64,000 nt of DNA. Origin: Methanothermobacter sp. CaT2. GTDB taxonomy: Archaea; Methanobacteriota; Methanobacteria; Methanobacteriales; Methanothermobacteraceae. The stretch's first letter is position 1, and each line of letters begins with the position of its first letter. This document shows positions 34,415-42,625 of the stretch, piece by piece. The notes beneath the pieces were generated by a model. The model had not been told where the DNA came from. It ran no database searches and saw only the letters and a program-made list of their open reading frames with translations. The stretch spans positions 775,065 to 839,064 of the forward strand of contig NZ_AP011952.1 in the NCBI RefSeq assembly GCF_000828575.1. The letters are read 5' to 3'. The translations under genes and the position numbers were made by a program.

Positions 34415-36511
34415 ATGAAATGGGGCTTCATTCTCTTTATTGGAATGAGTCTGCTCACTGGATCCAGTTACGGTGCAGAATACATCGTTGATAACACAAC
34501 CTACCTTCAGGTATTCACCCCTGATGGAGTGCAGGGGACCTTCACGCTGAACGGGACCGAATACACCCTTGAGGATGGTGATACCTTCACCTTCCTGGAG
34601 GGCATCTACGATACGGTGAACATGGTGATCAACAGAACCATCTCACTGGTTGCATCAGGCGCGGTCCAGCTGAATGGTGTTGTCGACGCCATTGCACCTT
34701 CCAGCATAACAGGTTTCAGTGTCAACGGGACAGTGAACCTCAGGGGGAATGGATGTAACCTCAGCAGCACAAACATCACAGGGACCCTGAATATCACAGG
34801 CAATTCCTCACGGGTCAATGATTCAAGGATACTCAACCCTGCTTCACCCGTGATGGTATCAGGGGACAATGTAACAATTACCAGTAGCTACATAAACGGT
34901 TCCGCATCCCATGGAATTCTTGTGAATGGCAGGAATGCCCGGATCCAGGGTAACAACATAACAAACAGCAATGGAAGCGGAATCCTCATCCATGGGGAGG
35001 GATGTCTTGCAGAGGGGAACACCATATACCTCTCCAGGGGTGATGGGATAACCTCAGATGCAGATGGAACCTCAATAATAAGGAACAGCCTATCATTTAA
35101 CTCAGGAGACGGTATAAGATCCTCCGGCAATAACTCGGTGATAACAAACAACACTGTTCTCAGGAACAACGGGACCGGCATATACTCCTCAGGAAAAAAT
35201 GCAAGCATAAAGTCAAACACCGTCAAGTACTCAGGCGGTGACGGGATATACATTGCAGGGAATGGCTCCACGGTACAGGGGTGCTATGTCCAGAACAACA
35301 CGAAGAACGGTATAAAAATAACAGGATCTGGCTGCGCCGTCAGCAGTTCCTACACCTATTACAACGGTGAAAACGGGATATACTCAACAGGTGATAACAC
35401 ATCATTTAGATACGTTGATTCCAGTTTCAACGCCAGGAACGGCATATACTCCTCAGGAAAAAATGCAAGCTTCTTCTATATAACCAGCGCATCCTACAAT
35501 GGTGAGAACGGCATACTCTCAACTGGAGAATCTGCAAGTATGCAGATCATCCTTGATGTGACCTCAAATTCACGTAACGGAATCTCATCCCTTGGTGATA
35601 ACGCATATATGTGGTTCGTTGAGGTTAAAAAGAACGGGATGAACGGCATCTATTCCTCAGGAAAGAATCTATACCTATCATACGTTAAAAACGCCACTAA
35701 CAACACCCTCAGCGGTATAAACTCAACAGGAATAAATGCAAGGATACTGGACGTCACTGTGAACCTCAACCGTGGAAACGGGATATACTCTTCAGGGTAC
35801 AACACAACCATCGCCTACTTTGAAGCATTCAACAACCTGGGGAATGGTGTGTGGATTTCCGGAGGCAGGAGCTACATTGTCGAGGGGAATGCAACATCCA
35901 ACCGCCAGAACGGAGTCATGGTAAATGGTCACGATGCCATTGTAAGGTCCGTGAATGCGACAGACAACACCGCCAGCGGGATAGCCATATACGGTAAGAA
36001 TGCCATCATATACAACTGCACAGCCATGAAGAACACCGATGGGGTGTACGGAACAGCCACCTTCAAGATGATGCTGAGCAGAACATCAGCCAACAGGAAC
36101 TGCGGTGTGAATGCAAGGGGAACCGCGACGATAGAGCAGTGCACGGTCTATGGTAACCGTTATGGAATCTATGCTGGTGGCGCGAATTCAGTCATATACT
36201 CATCCAGCGTCAGCAGTAACAGGGGCTACGGTGTCTATGCAGCCGGTTCATCAGCAACCATCTACAGGAACACGGTACAGTCAAACGGTGGAGACGGTAT
36301 AACTGCAAGGGGAAGCTATGCAAAGATATACTACAATACAGCGAACAGCAACAGGGGTTCAGGCATAAGCTCATCATCCTACAGGGCAGTTATAGCCTAC
36401 AACAGAGCCTCATATAACTCCTACTACGGAATATACTCTTCAGGTAAAAGGACAACCATTGCAAAGAACATTGCTACAGGCAACAGAAAGAGGAATATAA
36501 GAACTGTCTAA
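34415..36511 (+). CDS. secreted right-handed beta-helix surface protein (adhesin-like)
   Basis: 698 residues. A signal peptide (MKWGFILFIGMSLLTGSSYGA) is followed by some 25 turns of a parallel beta-helix with repeating N-G-I-Y-S-S-G-K-N-A type coils (for example GNGIYSSGYNTTI, RNGIYSSGKNASF), as in pectate-lyase-like PbH1 repeats. Dense N-x-S/T sites suggest heavy glycosylation. There is no catalytic motif and no membrane anchor at the C terminus, which is basic (GKRTTIAKNIATGNRKRN). Such proteins are the main adhesin-like surface proteins of Methanobacteriales. GGAGGT is 18 nt upstream of the ATG, too far; an in-frame ATT at 34403 would be spaced normally. Confidence 0.82.
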   Translation: MKWGFILFIGMSLLTGSSYGAEYIVDNTTYLQVFTPDGVQGTFTLNGTEYTLEDGDTFTFLEGIYDTVNMVINRTISLVASGAVQLNGVVDAIAPSSITGFSVNGTVNLRGNGCNLSSTNITGTLNITGNSSRVNDSRILNPASPVMVSGDNVTITSSYINGSASHGILVNGRNARIQGNNITNSNGSGILIHGEGCLAEGNTIYLSRGDGITSDADGTSIIRNSLSFNSGDGIRSSGNNSVITNNTVLRNNGTGIYSSGKNASIKSNTVKYSGGDGIYIAGNGSTVQGCYVQNNTKNGIKITGSGCAVSSSYTYYNGENGIYSTGDNTSFRYVDSSFNARNGIYSSGKNASFFYITSASYNGENGILSTGESASMQIILDVTSNSRNGISSLGDNAYMWFVEVKKNGMNGIYSSGKNLYLSYVKNATNNTLSGINSTGINARILDVTVNLNRGNGIYSSGYNTTIAYFEAFNNLGNGVWISGGRSYIVEGNATSNRQNGVMVNGHDAIVRSVNATDNTASGIAIYGKNAIIYNCTAMKNTDGVYGTATFKMMLSRTSANRNCGVNARGTATIEQCTVYGNRYGIYAGGANSVIYSSSVSSNRGYGVYAAGSSATIYRNTVQSNGGDGITARGSYAKIYYNTANSNRGSGISSSSYRAVIAYNRASYNSYYGIYSSGKRTTIAKNIATGNRKRNIRTV

Positions 36512-36521
36512 GTCCCTATTT

Positions 36522-38009
36522 TTAATCAACCTTTTTTTCTTCAGGATCCAGGACCCTGATGCCCTCATCCTCAAAGATTAAAAATTCCTCCCGGTTCCTG
36601 GTGTGCACAGGGTATATGGCCTCTGGCTCAATTTCCCTTATCATTTCTATCAGATCTGATCTCCCTGCATGTCCAGAGGAGTGGAACCTCCTGTACTGGG
36701 ATATGCCGAAGTGTCTGAGCCAGTTACTCTCACGCTCTGCATCGATCTCCATCTCCTCATTGAAGGGTTCCGTCTTGGATTTGATGTAGGCTGCCCCGGC
36801 AGGTTTTATGTCTATGAACTCCTTGAATTCAAAATAGTCACACTGGAAGAGGTACTCCTCAGGTTCCTCCCGGAGGTCCCTGCAGGTTATGGTGTTGTCA
36901 AGTTCAAGGAACTCCCTCTCCCATCCCCTGTAGTCCTGTTCCAGGTATTCCTCCGGGAGGTCCGCTGCAGGTATCCATTCACCATCAAAGCATACGAAGG
37001 CGTCCTCAGCTATCAGTCCCCAGTTCCGCCGTGGTATGTAGACCGCCAGGTCCCTTAACCTGGGGTAGCCCAGGCCCTCAAAGAGTTTAATGATGTAGGC
37101 CTGTTTCAGGCTGACTGCAAGGGTCCTGTCAGAGTTCTCGGCGGCTCTGTAGAATGTCAGGAAACGGTCCAGGTCCCTTATAGGGTAATTGATGATGACA
37201 AGCCCCCTGTGGTTAACAGCTATGTTTGAGGTCCTCCTCTCAATGTCCTCCTCGAAGGTGCTGTTATCCTGATCTATCCGCGTCCCCTCTGTTATCATGA
37301 TGCTGGGGGAGAACTTCCTTGCCTTCTTAACGAATTTACGGGATTCATTATCCCTGCGGCCCCTGAACCTGATATCACCAGTGTATACGATGGCCTCCTC
37401 GGATTCTATTAGATATGCGCATGATCCTGGCACTGAATGATCAACCGGGGCCTGTGTGATTTCAAATTCGCCCAGATCCTCAGTTTTATAGGGTTCAAGC
37501 AATTTTATGGGTCTTTCTATTTTGATATTCTTGTCTCTCATGTGTGAGGTGTTTCCACTTTTTCTTTTCTTTTCTTTGAAGTGGAATTTGGGTTTGTAGT
37601 GAAGGAGATCTGAACTCAATGTGGATGTATCCTCTATGGCCTTCAAGATGAGGAAACTCTCCTCTGTCATGTAGAATGGTATATCGTGGCGCAGGTACCT
37701 GAGACATCCTGCATGGTCAAGGTGGGGGTGGCTGAGCAGTATGCCTGATACTGAAGGTTCATCCTCGAATCTCATTCCGAGGTACCTTACCTGGTCCTCG
37801 CGGTAAAGTCCAGGTATCCATGGGAGGGCCTCGAGTTCAATGAGGTCTGCGATCCCGCTGAAGCTCCTGGGCTGGAGGAATTCATCAAAGTACAGGTTTT
37901 CAATGTTGAATCTCTTGCCAAAGTCGAGGAATATACCATCACCGTTGCAGGATACCTCTATCCTGTTACCACCTATCTCATCAACTCCACCATAGAACCT
38001 GAAATCCAT
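36522..38009 (-). CDS. metallo-beta-lactamase-fold hydrolase, RNase J/exonuclease-like
   Basis: 495 residues. All MBL metal motifs are present: SHPHLDHAG (about residue 93), PVDHSVPGS (motif III His, about 190), YTGDIRF (motif IV Asp) and, near the C terminus, the beta-CASP-type HSSGHAGRSDL and YPVHTRNRE. The first residues FRFYGGVDEIGGNRIEV match RNase J-like proteins. A central insertion (residues about 250-400) differs from known RNase J and the protein lacks its C-terminal domain, so the exact substrate is uncertain; RNA is most likely. GGTGATT stands 5 nt before the ATG and a 28-codon micro-gene ends 13 bp upstream. Confidence 0.83.
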   Translation of the reverse strand: MDFRFYGGVDEIGGNRIEVSCNGDGIFLDFGKRFNIENLYFDEFLQPRSFSGIADLIELEALPWIPGLYREDQVRYLGMRFEDEPSVSGILLSHPHLDHAGCLRYLRHDIPFYMTEESFLILKAIEDTSTLSSDLLHYKPKFHFKEKKRKSGNTSHMRDKNIKIERPIKLLEPYKTEDLGEFEITQAPVDHSVPGSCAYLIESEEAIVYTGDIRFRGRRDNESRKFVKKARKFSPSIMITEGTRIDQDNSTFEEDIERRTSNIAVNHRGLVIINYPIRDLDRFLTFYRAAENSDRTLAVSLKQAYIIKLFEGLGYPRLRDLAVYIPRRNWGLIAEDAFVCFDGEWIPAADLPEEYLEQDYRGWEREFLELDNTITCRDLREEPEEYLFQCDYFEFKEFIDIKPAGAAYIKSKTEPFNEEMEIDAERESNWLRHFGISQYRRFHSSGHAGRSDLIEMIREIEPEAIYPVHTRNREEFLIFEDEGIRVLDPEEKKVD

Positions 38010-38022
38010 ATAATCACCGGGT

Positions 38023-38109
38023 TCAGTATGTGAGCAGTGCCATAAGAATCAATAACCCCACCATGCAGAGCATGCACCCAGCGACTCCACCACAGCAATC
38101 ATCATCCAT
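38023..38109 (-). CDS. 28-residue Cys-rich membrane micro-protein
   Basis: Too short for ordinary gene finding. The frame starts with ATG preceded by AGGTGAT at 5 nt and reads MDDDCCGGVAGCMLCMVGLL, then eight further hydrophobic residues before TGA. So an acidic head is followed by four Cys (CC, C, C) in the first half of one transmembrane helix. Its stop is 13 bp before the ATG of the beta-lactamase-fold gene on the same strand, so it would be the first gene of that message. Strong start context and sharply biphasic composition support it; conservation must be tested. Confidence 0.6.
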   Translation of the reverse strand: MDDDCCGGVAGCMLCMVGLLILMALLTY

Positions 38110-38764
38110 TCAATCACCTTTATGAGTACCCTACCCCATACCACCAGGGAGACGGCAGAGGTGAGTCCAGATTAATCAAGATGGCTCAATAATATTCATT
38201 ACTATTAAGCATATTTTATAAATATTTTGCCTATCAGGTTTACATTTAAATGTTTTTATAGATCATCTGCGAGGGCGCAGGTGAGTGAACTTCGATTTTT
38301 CATGCTCGAATATGCTGTAAAGCCTTTTATCTATAAAAGGTCTCATCAGATGGTCCCTGCTTGACCTGCGGGTGACTTCATGGGTTGGCAGTTAACAGCC
38401 TCGGTGACACCACAGGAGCTGAAATTTTTAGCATCTGGAGTGTGAGCGGGACTATTTTCTCGGATTAACTAGACCTGCTGAGATCAGAATGAATGCTGCA
38501 GGGCCCCATATAGCTGCAGGCCAGTTTTCTGCATGGTCACCCTTTCTTCATGTAGGAGCTCATCAATCAGTGCACATCATCGTGAATTGAGATCACCTTT
38601 AATTCTTATGATGGCTGAGACTGTTTGATTATCTGACATAAATTTTATATTCGTAATAGTGACCTATTACGAAGGTAGCTGTAGGTCCACACGGACATAA
38701 GACCCTGAAAATTAAAACTGACATCTGCATCATTCAGTTCATAAAAAAAGAAATAGGTGATGGA
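38110..38764. other. 655-bp non-coding region with an operator-like palindrome
   Basis: No gene can be supported. An A/T-rich TATA-like stretch at about 38213-38223 on the minus strand could drive the micro-gene. At 38650-38673 there is a perfect inverted repeat, TTCGTAATAG and CTATTACGAA around TGAC. A 21-codon frame at 38380-38445 with GGTGA upstream is noted but not accepted. TCTATAAAAGGTCTC near 38330 is another possible promoter. The size of the gap beside surface-protein genes leaves room for an unrecognised RNA. Confidence 0.4.
38650..38673. promoter_or_regulatory. 24-bp perfect inverted repeat next to a TATA-like box
   Basis: Arms TTCGTAATAG and CTATTACGAA (10 bp each) around a TGAC centre, directly after AAATTTTATATT. 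The half-site GTAATA is the same as in the two operators found before the MarR-linked operon at 57323-57354, although spaced 6 bp further apart. It may be a regulator site or the hairpin of an RNA. Confidence 0.5.
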
Positions 38765-41329
38765 TTATTTGCCCGGTTGCCATGTTGCCTCGTTGGATCT
38801 GCTGGCCCTTCTCCTAAAGAGGTACATGCCCAGACCCCCGACAGCCAGAATAATTGCCGCATACACAGGTATAAACCAGCTTGATGATGCACTGCCGGGA
38901 TGCTCCGCTGGATTTACTGGTGATGATGTTCCCTGACCGGTAACCTCTTCGACCACAGCACTGGAGTCATCAGATCTTATTCTTTTCATGATCCACGAAA
39001 TCACTGAAGCTTTTCCTGCTGTCACTGATCCATAGGAAACTTCTGGTGTGTTCTGAGCCTGGTTTTCTGGAACACTTATACTGCCTACCTGATGGGCATT
39101 TCCTGCAAGATCAACAGCATAGTAATAGACTGTCTTTACATGCTTACCCAGTTTGACAGGTGCACTGTAAACATTCCATGTTCTGCCATCAAAGGAATAG
39201 AAGATCGTCCCTTCCTCATTGATATCCATGTACAGTGTGGAGTCATCTACTCGCACATTTAAAGATGGTGCTGTAACATCTTCAAAGTCCTTAATATAGC
39301 TCACTGGATCACTGGCAGCAATTAATGACTTGAACTCTCCTGATGTCAGAGTTACTGATTTTGCAATGGAATAAGCAGACGTCACTGTACCATAGAGTTC
39401 TTTACCAGGGAATGCCTGTGTAATGTACCAGAGAGCCCAGTACATTGTTTTGTAGTAACTGTTAGATGCTGGCTGTATGGCGTTGACTGCATCTTTATTG
39501 TAGGATACAAGTATGGCCTTTCCCGTGTTCTTAACAGGATCCCACCTTATGGCAATACCAACTGCACTGGCATCTGATGCTGTTCTGGTTCCTGTCGTGA
39601 AATAGTTACCTCTCGCTGCTGAGAGTCCCAGGACCTCCATGAGCACCTGTTCCTTACAGTGAGCAGGCACACCGATGTATGCATAGTACTGCCCATCTGA
39701 TAGAGGAAGCCATGATCGGATTATGTTGGCAAGCACGTATCCCTGTGCCAGACCGGACCCTGGACATCCACCCCCGGTGGCAGCCAGAGCGAACTCGTAG
39801 GGCATAGCATAAGCCCATTGGTTCGCCAGACTCACAATATAGTAGTCCTGCTGTGCGTACTGGGGAATGCTGTATCCATAGGTTGACGCGACTGCGAGGG
39901 ATTTCTGATAGCCTTCGGTTCCCGTAGCACCGGCAAGGTTTACAGCGCTGATATCAAACACATTGAACTGTGTCCCTCCATATGTGACCGGTCTTATGGC
40001 TCCATTACCATCAACAAAAACCGCGTGGAGTGGACCTGTCGTTTCGTCTGGTTTTTTAACGAACACGTACCAGAGAGGTGTCTGCGTACCTCTTTTGAGG
40101 GAGTATATGTTTTTAAATTTTATGCCTGTTGCTGATATTATACCATCAATGGCGCCAGCAGAGATTCCCTGTGTCTCTGAGTAACCTGCAGATGTTATTA
40201 GAAGATCATCACTGTCAAGCGGTTCAAAACCAGCAGCTTGAAGGGCTCTATTGGCTACCATGACAGCATTAATACCACTGGCATACATTGCACTGTACTC
40301 CTCACGTGGGATGACACTGACTGTGCTTATCCACTCAATTGGAGTTACCGGGATGGATGAAATGTATTCGCTGTCAATTCCAGTATCCCATAGTGTTTTA
40401 AAGGTCTGATAGTCGATGTTTGTTGCTTTAAGTAACTTGTAGAGTGCTGATGGATTAGTTGCGAGCATTCCTATACACTGAGCATTCTTTATAAGTCCCT
40501 GAAGTGTCTCCCCACCATTATATGTCATATCTGAGAGGGTCCAGTAAAACATCACACCTGTCCTTGAGAGAGAATCCCATCTTATGTAAATGTTCTCATG
40601 GGAATCATCCGTGTATGCTGATTTGAAGTTATAAAATGTGTCTGAACCTACTGTAACCCACTTCAAAGGCGTTGAATCCATGAAAAACATTGGCAAGTCA
40701 TCATCACCACCCCCAGTGGAGACTATCACATGATATGATGTTGCATTTGAAGTTAGTGGATAGTTGGCCATGAACTGTTTTGAAGCGGAGTATGCCCCTA
40801 TAAGACCAGGGCTAACGTTTCCAGTCCACGCAGCCACCTTTAAAAGATCACTGGGTGCGCCAGCATTCCATGCACTCAGCAGGCTCAGCACATCATAACC
40901 CAGATTCGCCTTTGCCTGCTGGAACTGGTTTTCAGTCATGTCAAGACCTATGTATACTACGGGTGTTTTTAGCACTTCCCCTGACTGAAGAACTGTGTAT
41001 TTCCTTGCATAATATCCCTTGCTGTTTTTCACGGCAAATGTGAAGGTTGGGTCATGGTCCGGCTGGTTCATCTGAAAAATCTTTGAATATTTTATAGGAA
41101 CTGTTTCCATCACGGTCTGTATCGCGTCTTCTGTTGTGGTGTTGGAATACCTTGCTGAACCGGCATTTGTTATAAGGATCATATCATCTGCGTTTGATAT
41201 GTTCAGGGAAGTCTCCGCGTCATTTGAGATGTGGTGTGTAATATCTTCCAGTGGTGTCGCTGAGCTGATACCGGTAAAAAGAAACACTGTTAGCACTGGG
41301 ATCACTAGAGTCAGAAGTTTGTTTTTCAT
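38765..41329 (-). CDS. secreted, membrane-anchored protein with two FmdE-like modules
   Basis: About 854 residues. Signal peptide (LLTLVIPVLTVFLFTGISSA), then two tandem copies of a module: copy A begins DDMILITNAGSARYS and copy B DDLLITSAGYSETQG. Copy B keeps Cys residues in GGGCPGSGLAQGYVLA and PAHCKEQVL, resembling the CPG region of FmdE-family proteins; copy A has SPGLIGAYSAS instead. A beta-sandwich (EGTIFYSFDGRTWNVYSAP) follows, a Ser/Pro stalk, then one helix (VYAAIILAVGGLGMYLF) and a basic tail. It is thus displayed outside the cell. ATG 41329 is used, 10 nt after GGAGGT. It lies upstream of, and divergent from, the tfx-fmdECB genes, making a link to Mo or metal handling likely but unproven. 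Confidence 0.75.
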   Translation of the reverse strand: MKNKLLTLVIPVLTVFLFTGISSATPLEDITHHISNDAETSLNISNADDMILITNAGSARYSNTTTEDAIQTVMETVPIKYSKIFQMNQPDHDPTFTFAVKNSKGYYARKYTVLQSGEVLKTPVVYIGLDMTENQFQQAKANLGYDVLSLLSAWNAGAPSDLLKVAAWTGNVSPGLIGAYSASKQFMANYPLTSNATSYHVIVSTGGGDDDLPMFFMDSTPLKWVTVGSDTFYNFKSAYTDDSHENIYIRWDSLSRTGVMFYWTLSDMTYNGGETLQGLIKNAQCIGMLATNPSALYKLLKATNIDYQTFKTLWDTGIDSEYISSIPVTPIEWISTVSVIPREEYSAMYASGINAVMVANRALQAAGFEPLDSDDLLITSAGYSETQGISAGAIDGIISATGIKFKNIYSLKRGTQTPLWYVFVKKPDETTGPLHAVFVDGNGAIRPVTYGGTQFNVFDISAVNLAGATGTEGYQKSLAVASTYGYSIPQYAQQDYYIVSLANQWAYAMPYEFALAATGGGCPGSGLAQGYVLANIIRSWLPLSDGQYYAYIGVPAHCKEQVLMEVLGLSAARGNYFTTGTRTASDASAVGIAIRWDPVKNTGKAILVSYNKDAVNAIQPASNSYYKTMYWALWYITQAFPGKELYGTVTSAYSIAKSVTLTSGEFKSLIAASDPVSYIKDFEDVTAPSLNVRVDDSTLYMDINEEGTIFYSFDGRTWNVYSAPVKLGKHVKTVYYYAVDLAGNAHQVGSISVPENQAQNTPEVSYGSVTAGKASVISWIMKRIRSDDSSAVVEEVTGQGTSSPVNPAEHPGSASSSWFIPVYAAIILAVGGLGMYLFRRRASRSNEATWQPGK

Positions 41330-41478
41330 TTCAATTTTCACCTCCATTTAAATCATAAATATCGAGTTACATTTTTATGTAATTCGTGTATAAATAGGTA
41401 TGTGAATCCACAGAACTGCAGTACTCTGCCGAGGAGAAAGATCAGTTTTAAAAGAATAACTGGGTGTGAAATGCAGAT

Positions 41479-42102
41479 ATGATGATTCATGGATTTAAAA
41501 GACTTGAAAGTAAGAGAAACCATGTATACTTAATCCAATCAGGTACAGAAAGTTTCATCGTCAAAGTACACAAAACCAGCGAAAAATCTTACCTCGAATC
41601 AGAAAATGTGAAACTACTGAGGGATAAAGGAGTCAGAGTGCCTAGAATACTTGGTGTATCCAAGAATATCTTGATTGAGGAGTTCATCGAAGGAAAAACC
41701 ATTGGAGACCTGATATCTAGGGCAGACACAACATGGACAGAAAGCCTTGGAAAGTGGTTCTCAGAAATCCACAGTATAAAAAAACAGTCAAAGACCCTTT
41801 TAAAAGGTGACTGCAATCTTAAAAACTTCATATTCACAGAAAAAGAAATTTTTGGGGTTGATTTTGAATATATACACTATGGGAATCCCTATGATGATCT
41901 TGGAAAACTATGCTTCTTCATAATGGATAGTAACTCACAGATGTCCATGAATGACAAAAAACACCTTATAAAAAGGTTTCTGAGTGCCTATGAAGATCAC
42001 TCAAAAACTGTTGTAAATCCAAAAATTGTGGCTGAATACATGGAAATCGAGAAGAAAGGGGCCCTGATAAGGAGGGAACGTCATACTCCTAAATGGTTAT
42101 AA
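41479..42102 (+). CDS. small kinase-like protein of the APH/RIO/Bud32 fold
   Basis: 207 residues. N-lobe with a Lys in SFIVKVHKTSEKSY, hinge ILIEEFIEGKTIGDL, catalytic loop LLKGDCNLKNFIF (D...N) and metal-binding Asp in IFGVDFEYIHYGNP, followed by YDDLGKLCFFI; this is the small-molecule kinase (aminoglycoside/choline kinase) layout in a minimal form. The substrate is unknown; Bud32-like protein kinase is less likely because of the GVDFE motif. It is encoded 29 bp upstream of tfx, in the same direction, and might act on the Mo regulon or be a passenger. Confidence 0.7.
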   Translation: MMIHGFKRLESKRNHVYLIQSGTESFIVKVHKTSEKSYLESENVKLLRDKGVRVPRILGVSKNILIEEFIEGKTIGDLISRADTTWTESLGKWFSEIHSIKKQSKTLLKGDCNLKNFIFTEKEIFGVDFEYIHYGNPYDDLGKLCFFIMDSNSQMSMNDKKHLIKRFLSAYEDHSKTVVNPKIVAEYMEIEKKGALIRRERHTPKWL

Positions 42103-42131
42103 TTTGAATAATCGAGCCAGGAGGGATAATT

Positions 42132-42548
42132 CTGAGTAAAAAAACTTTCCTAACCGAAAGACAGAAAACCGTTCTTGAAATGAGGGAGAGGGGATGGTCC
42201 CAGAAGAAGATTGCAAGGGAATTGAAGACCACAAGACAGAACGTGTCAGCAATAGAAAGAAAGGCCATGGAGAACATAGAGAAATCCCGGAACACTCTAG
42301 ATTTTGTTAAATTCCTAAAATCACCTGTAAGAATACTTTGCAGACGCGGGGATACCCTTGATGAAATTATAAAGAGATTATTGGAAGAATCAAATAAAGA
42401 GGGCATACATGTAATACATGACTCAATTACACTCGCATTTCTGATAAGGGAAAAGGCCAGCCACAGGATCGTTCACAGGGTTGTTAAAAGCGATTTTGAA
42501 ATAGGAGTGACAAGGGACGGAGAAATTATCGTCGATCTAAATTCCTAG
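42132..42548 (+). CDS. tfx: Tfx family DNA-binding regulator
   Basis: Tfx was described in M. thermautotrophicus as a DNA-binding protein that recognises a site near the fmdECB promoter, here the next genes downstream. The N-terminal helix-turn-helix is TFLTERQKTVLEMRERGWSQ with RELKTTRQNVSAIERKAMENI (positions about 4-45), and the C-terminal half is an alpha/beta domain that may bind a ligand (molybdate has been proposed). The conserved TFLTERQ lies before the first in-frame ATG (42180). Upstream to the stop at 42105 there is no ATG, GTG or TTG; CTG at 42132 has AGGAGG (42119-42124) exactly 7 nt away and is taken as the start, with ATT 42129 the alternative. Confidence 0.88.
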   Translation: MSKKTFLTERQKTVLEMRERGWSQKKIARELKTTRQNVSAIERKAMENIEKSRNTLDFVKFLKSPVRILCRRGDTLDEIIKRLLEESNKEGIHVIHDSITLAFLIREKASHRIVHRVVKSDFEIGVTRDGEIIVDLNS

Positions 42549-42625
42549 AATTTATAAAAAAATTTTTATAGTACCTCCCATATACAATGAGATGCAGATA
42601 TATGCATATCGTGTGGTGATCAAAG
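42549..42625 (+). promoter_or_regulatory. fmdECB promoter and candidate Tfx site
   Basis: TTTATAAAAA and TTTTTATAG at 42551-42571 supply the TATA element, with transcription expected near 42590-42597. Directly downstream lies ATATGCATAT, a 10-bp palindrome at 42600-42609, inside GATATATGCATATCGT. The 10-mer TGCATATCGT (42603-42612) recurs at the start of the oppositely oriented ferredoxin-transporter operon (51019-51028). Tfx is known to bind downstream of this promoter, so this is the best candidate site. Confidence 0.6.

Noticed and set aside
38380-38445. 21-codon frame MGWQLTASVTPQ with GGTGA 4 nt upstream
   Set aside because: Very short, no hydrophobic or Cys pattern, no neighbour on the same strand; kept only as a note.
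38758-38934. 58-codon frame on the plus strand starting MDYLPGC with GGTGAT upstream
   Set aside because: It runs antisense through the 3' end of the anchored FmdE-like gene, and its composition mirrors that gene's third-base pattern.
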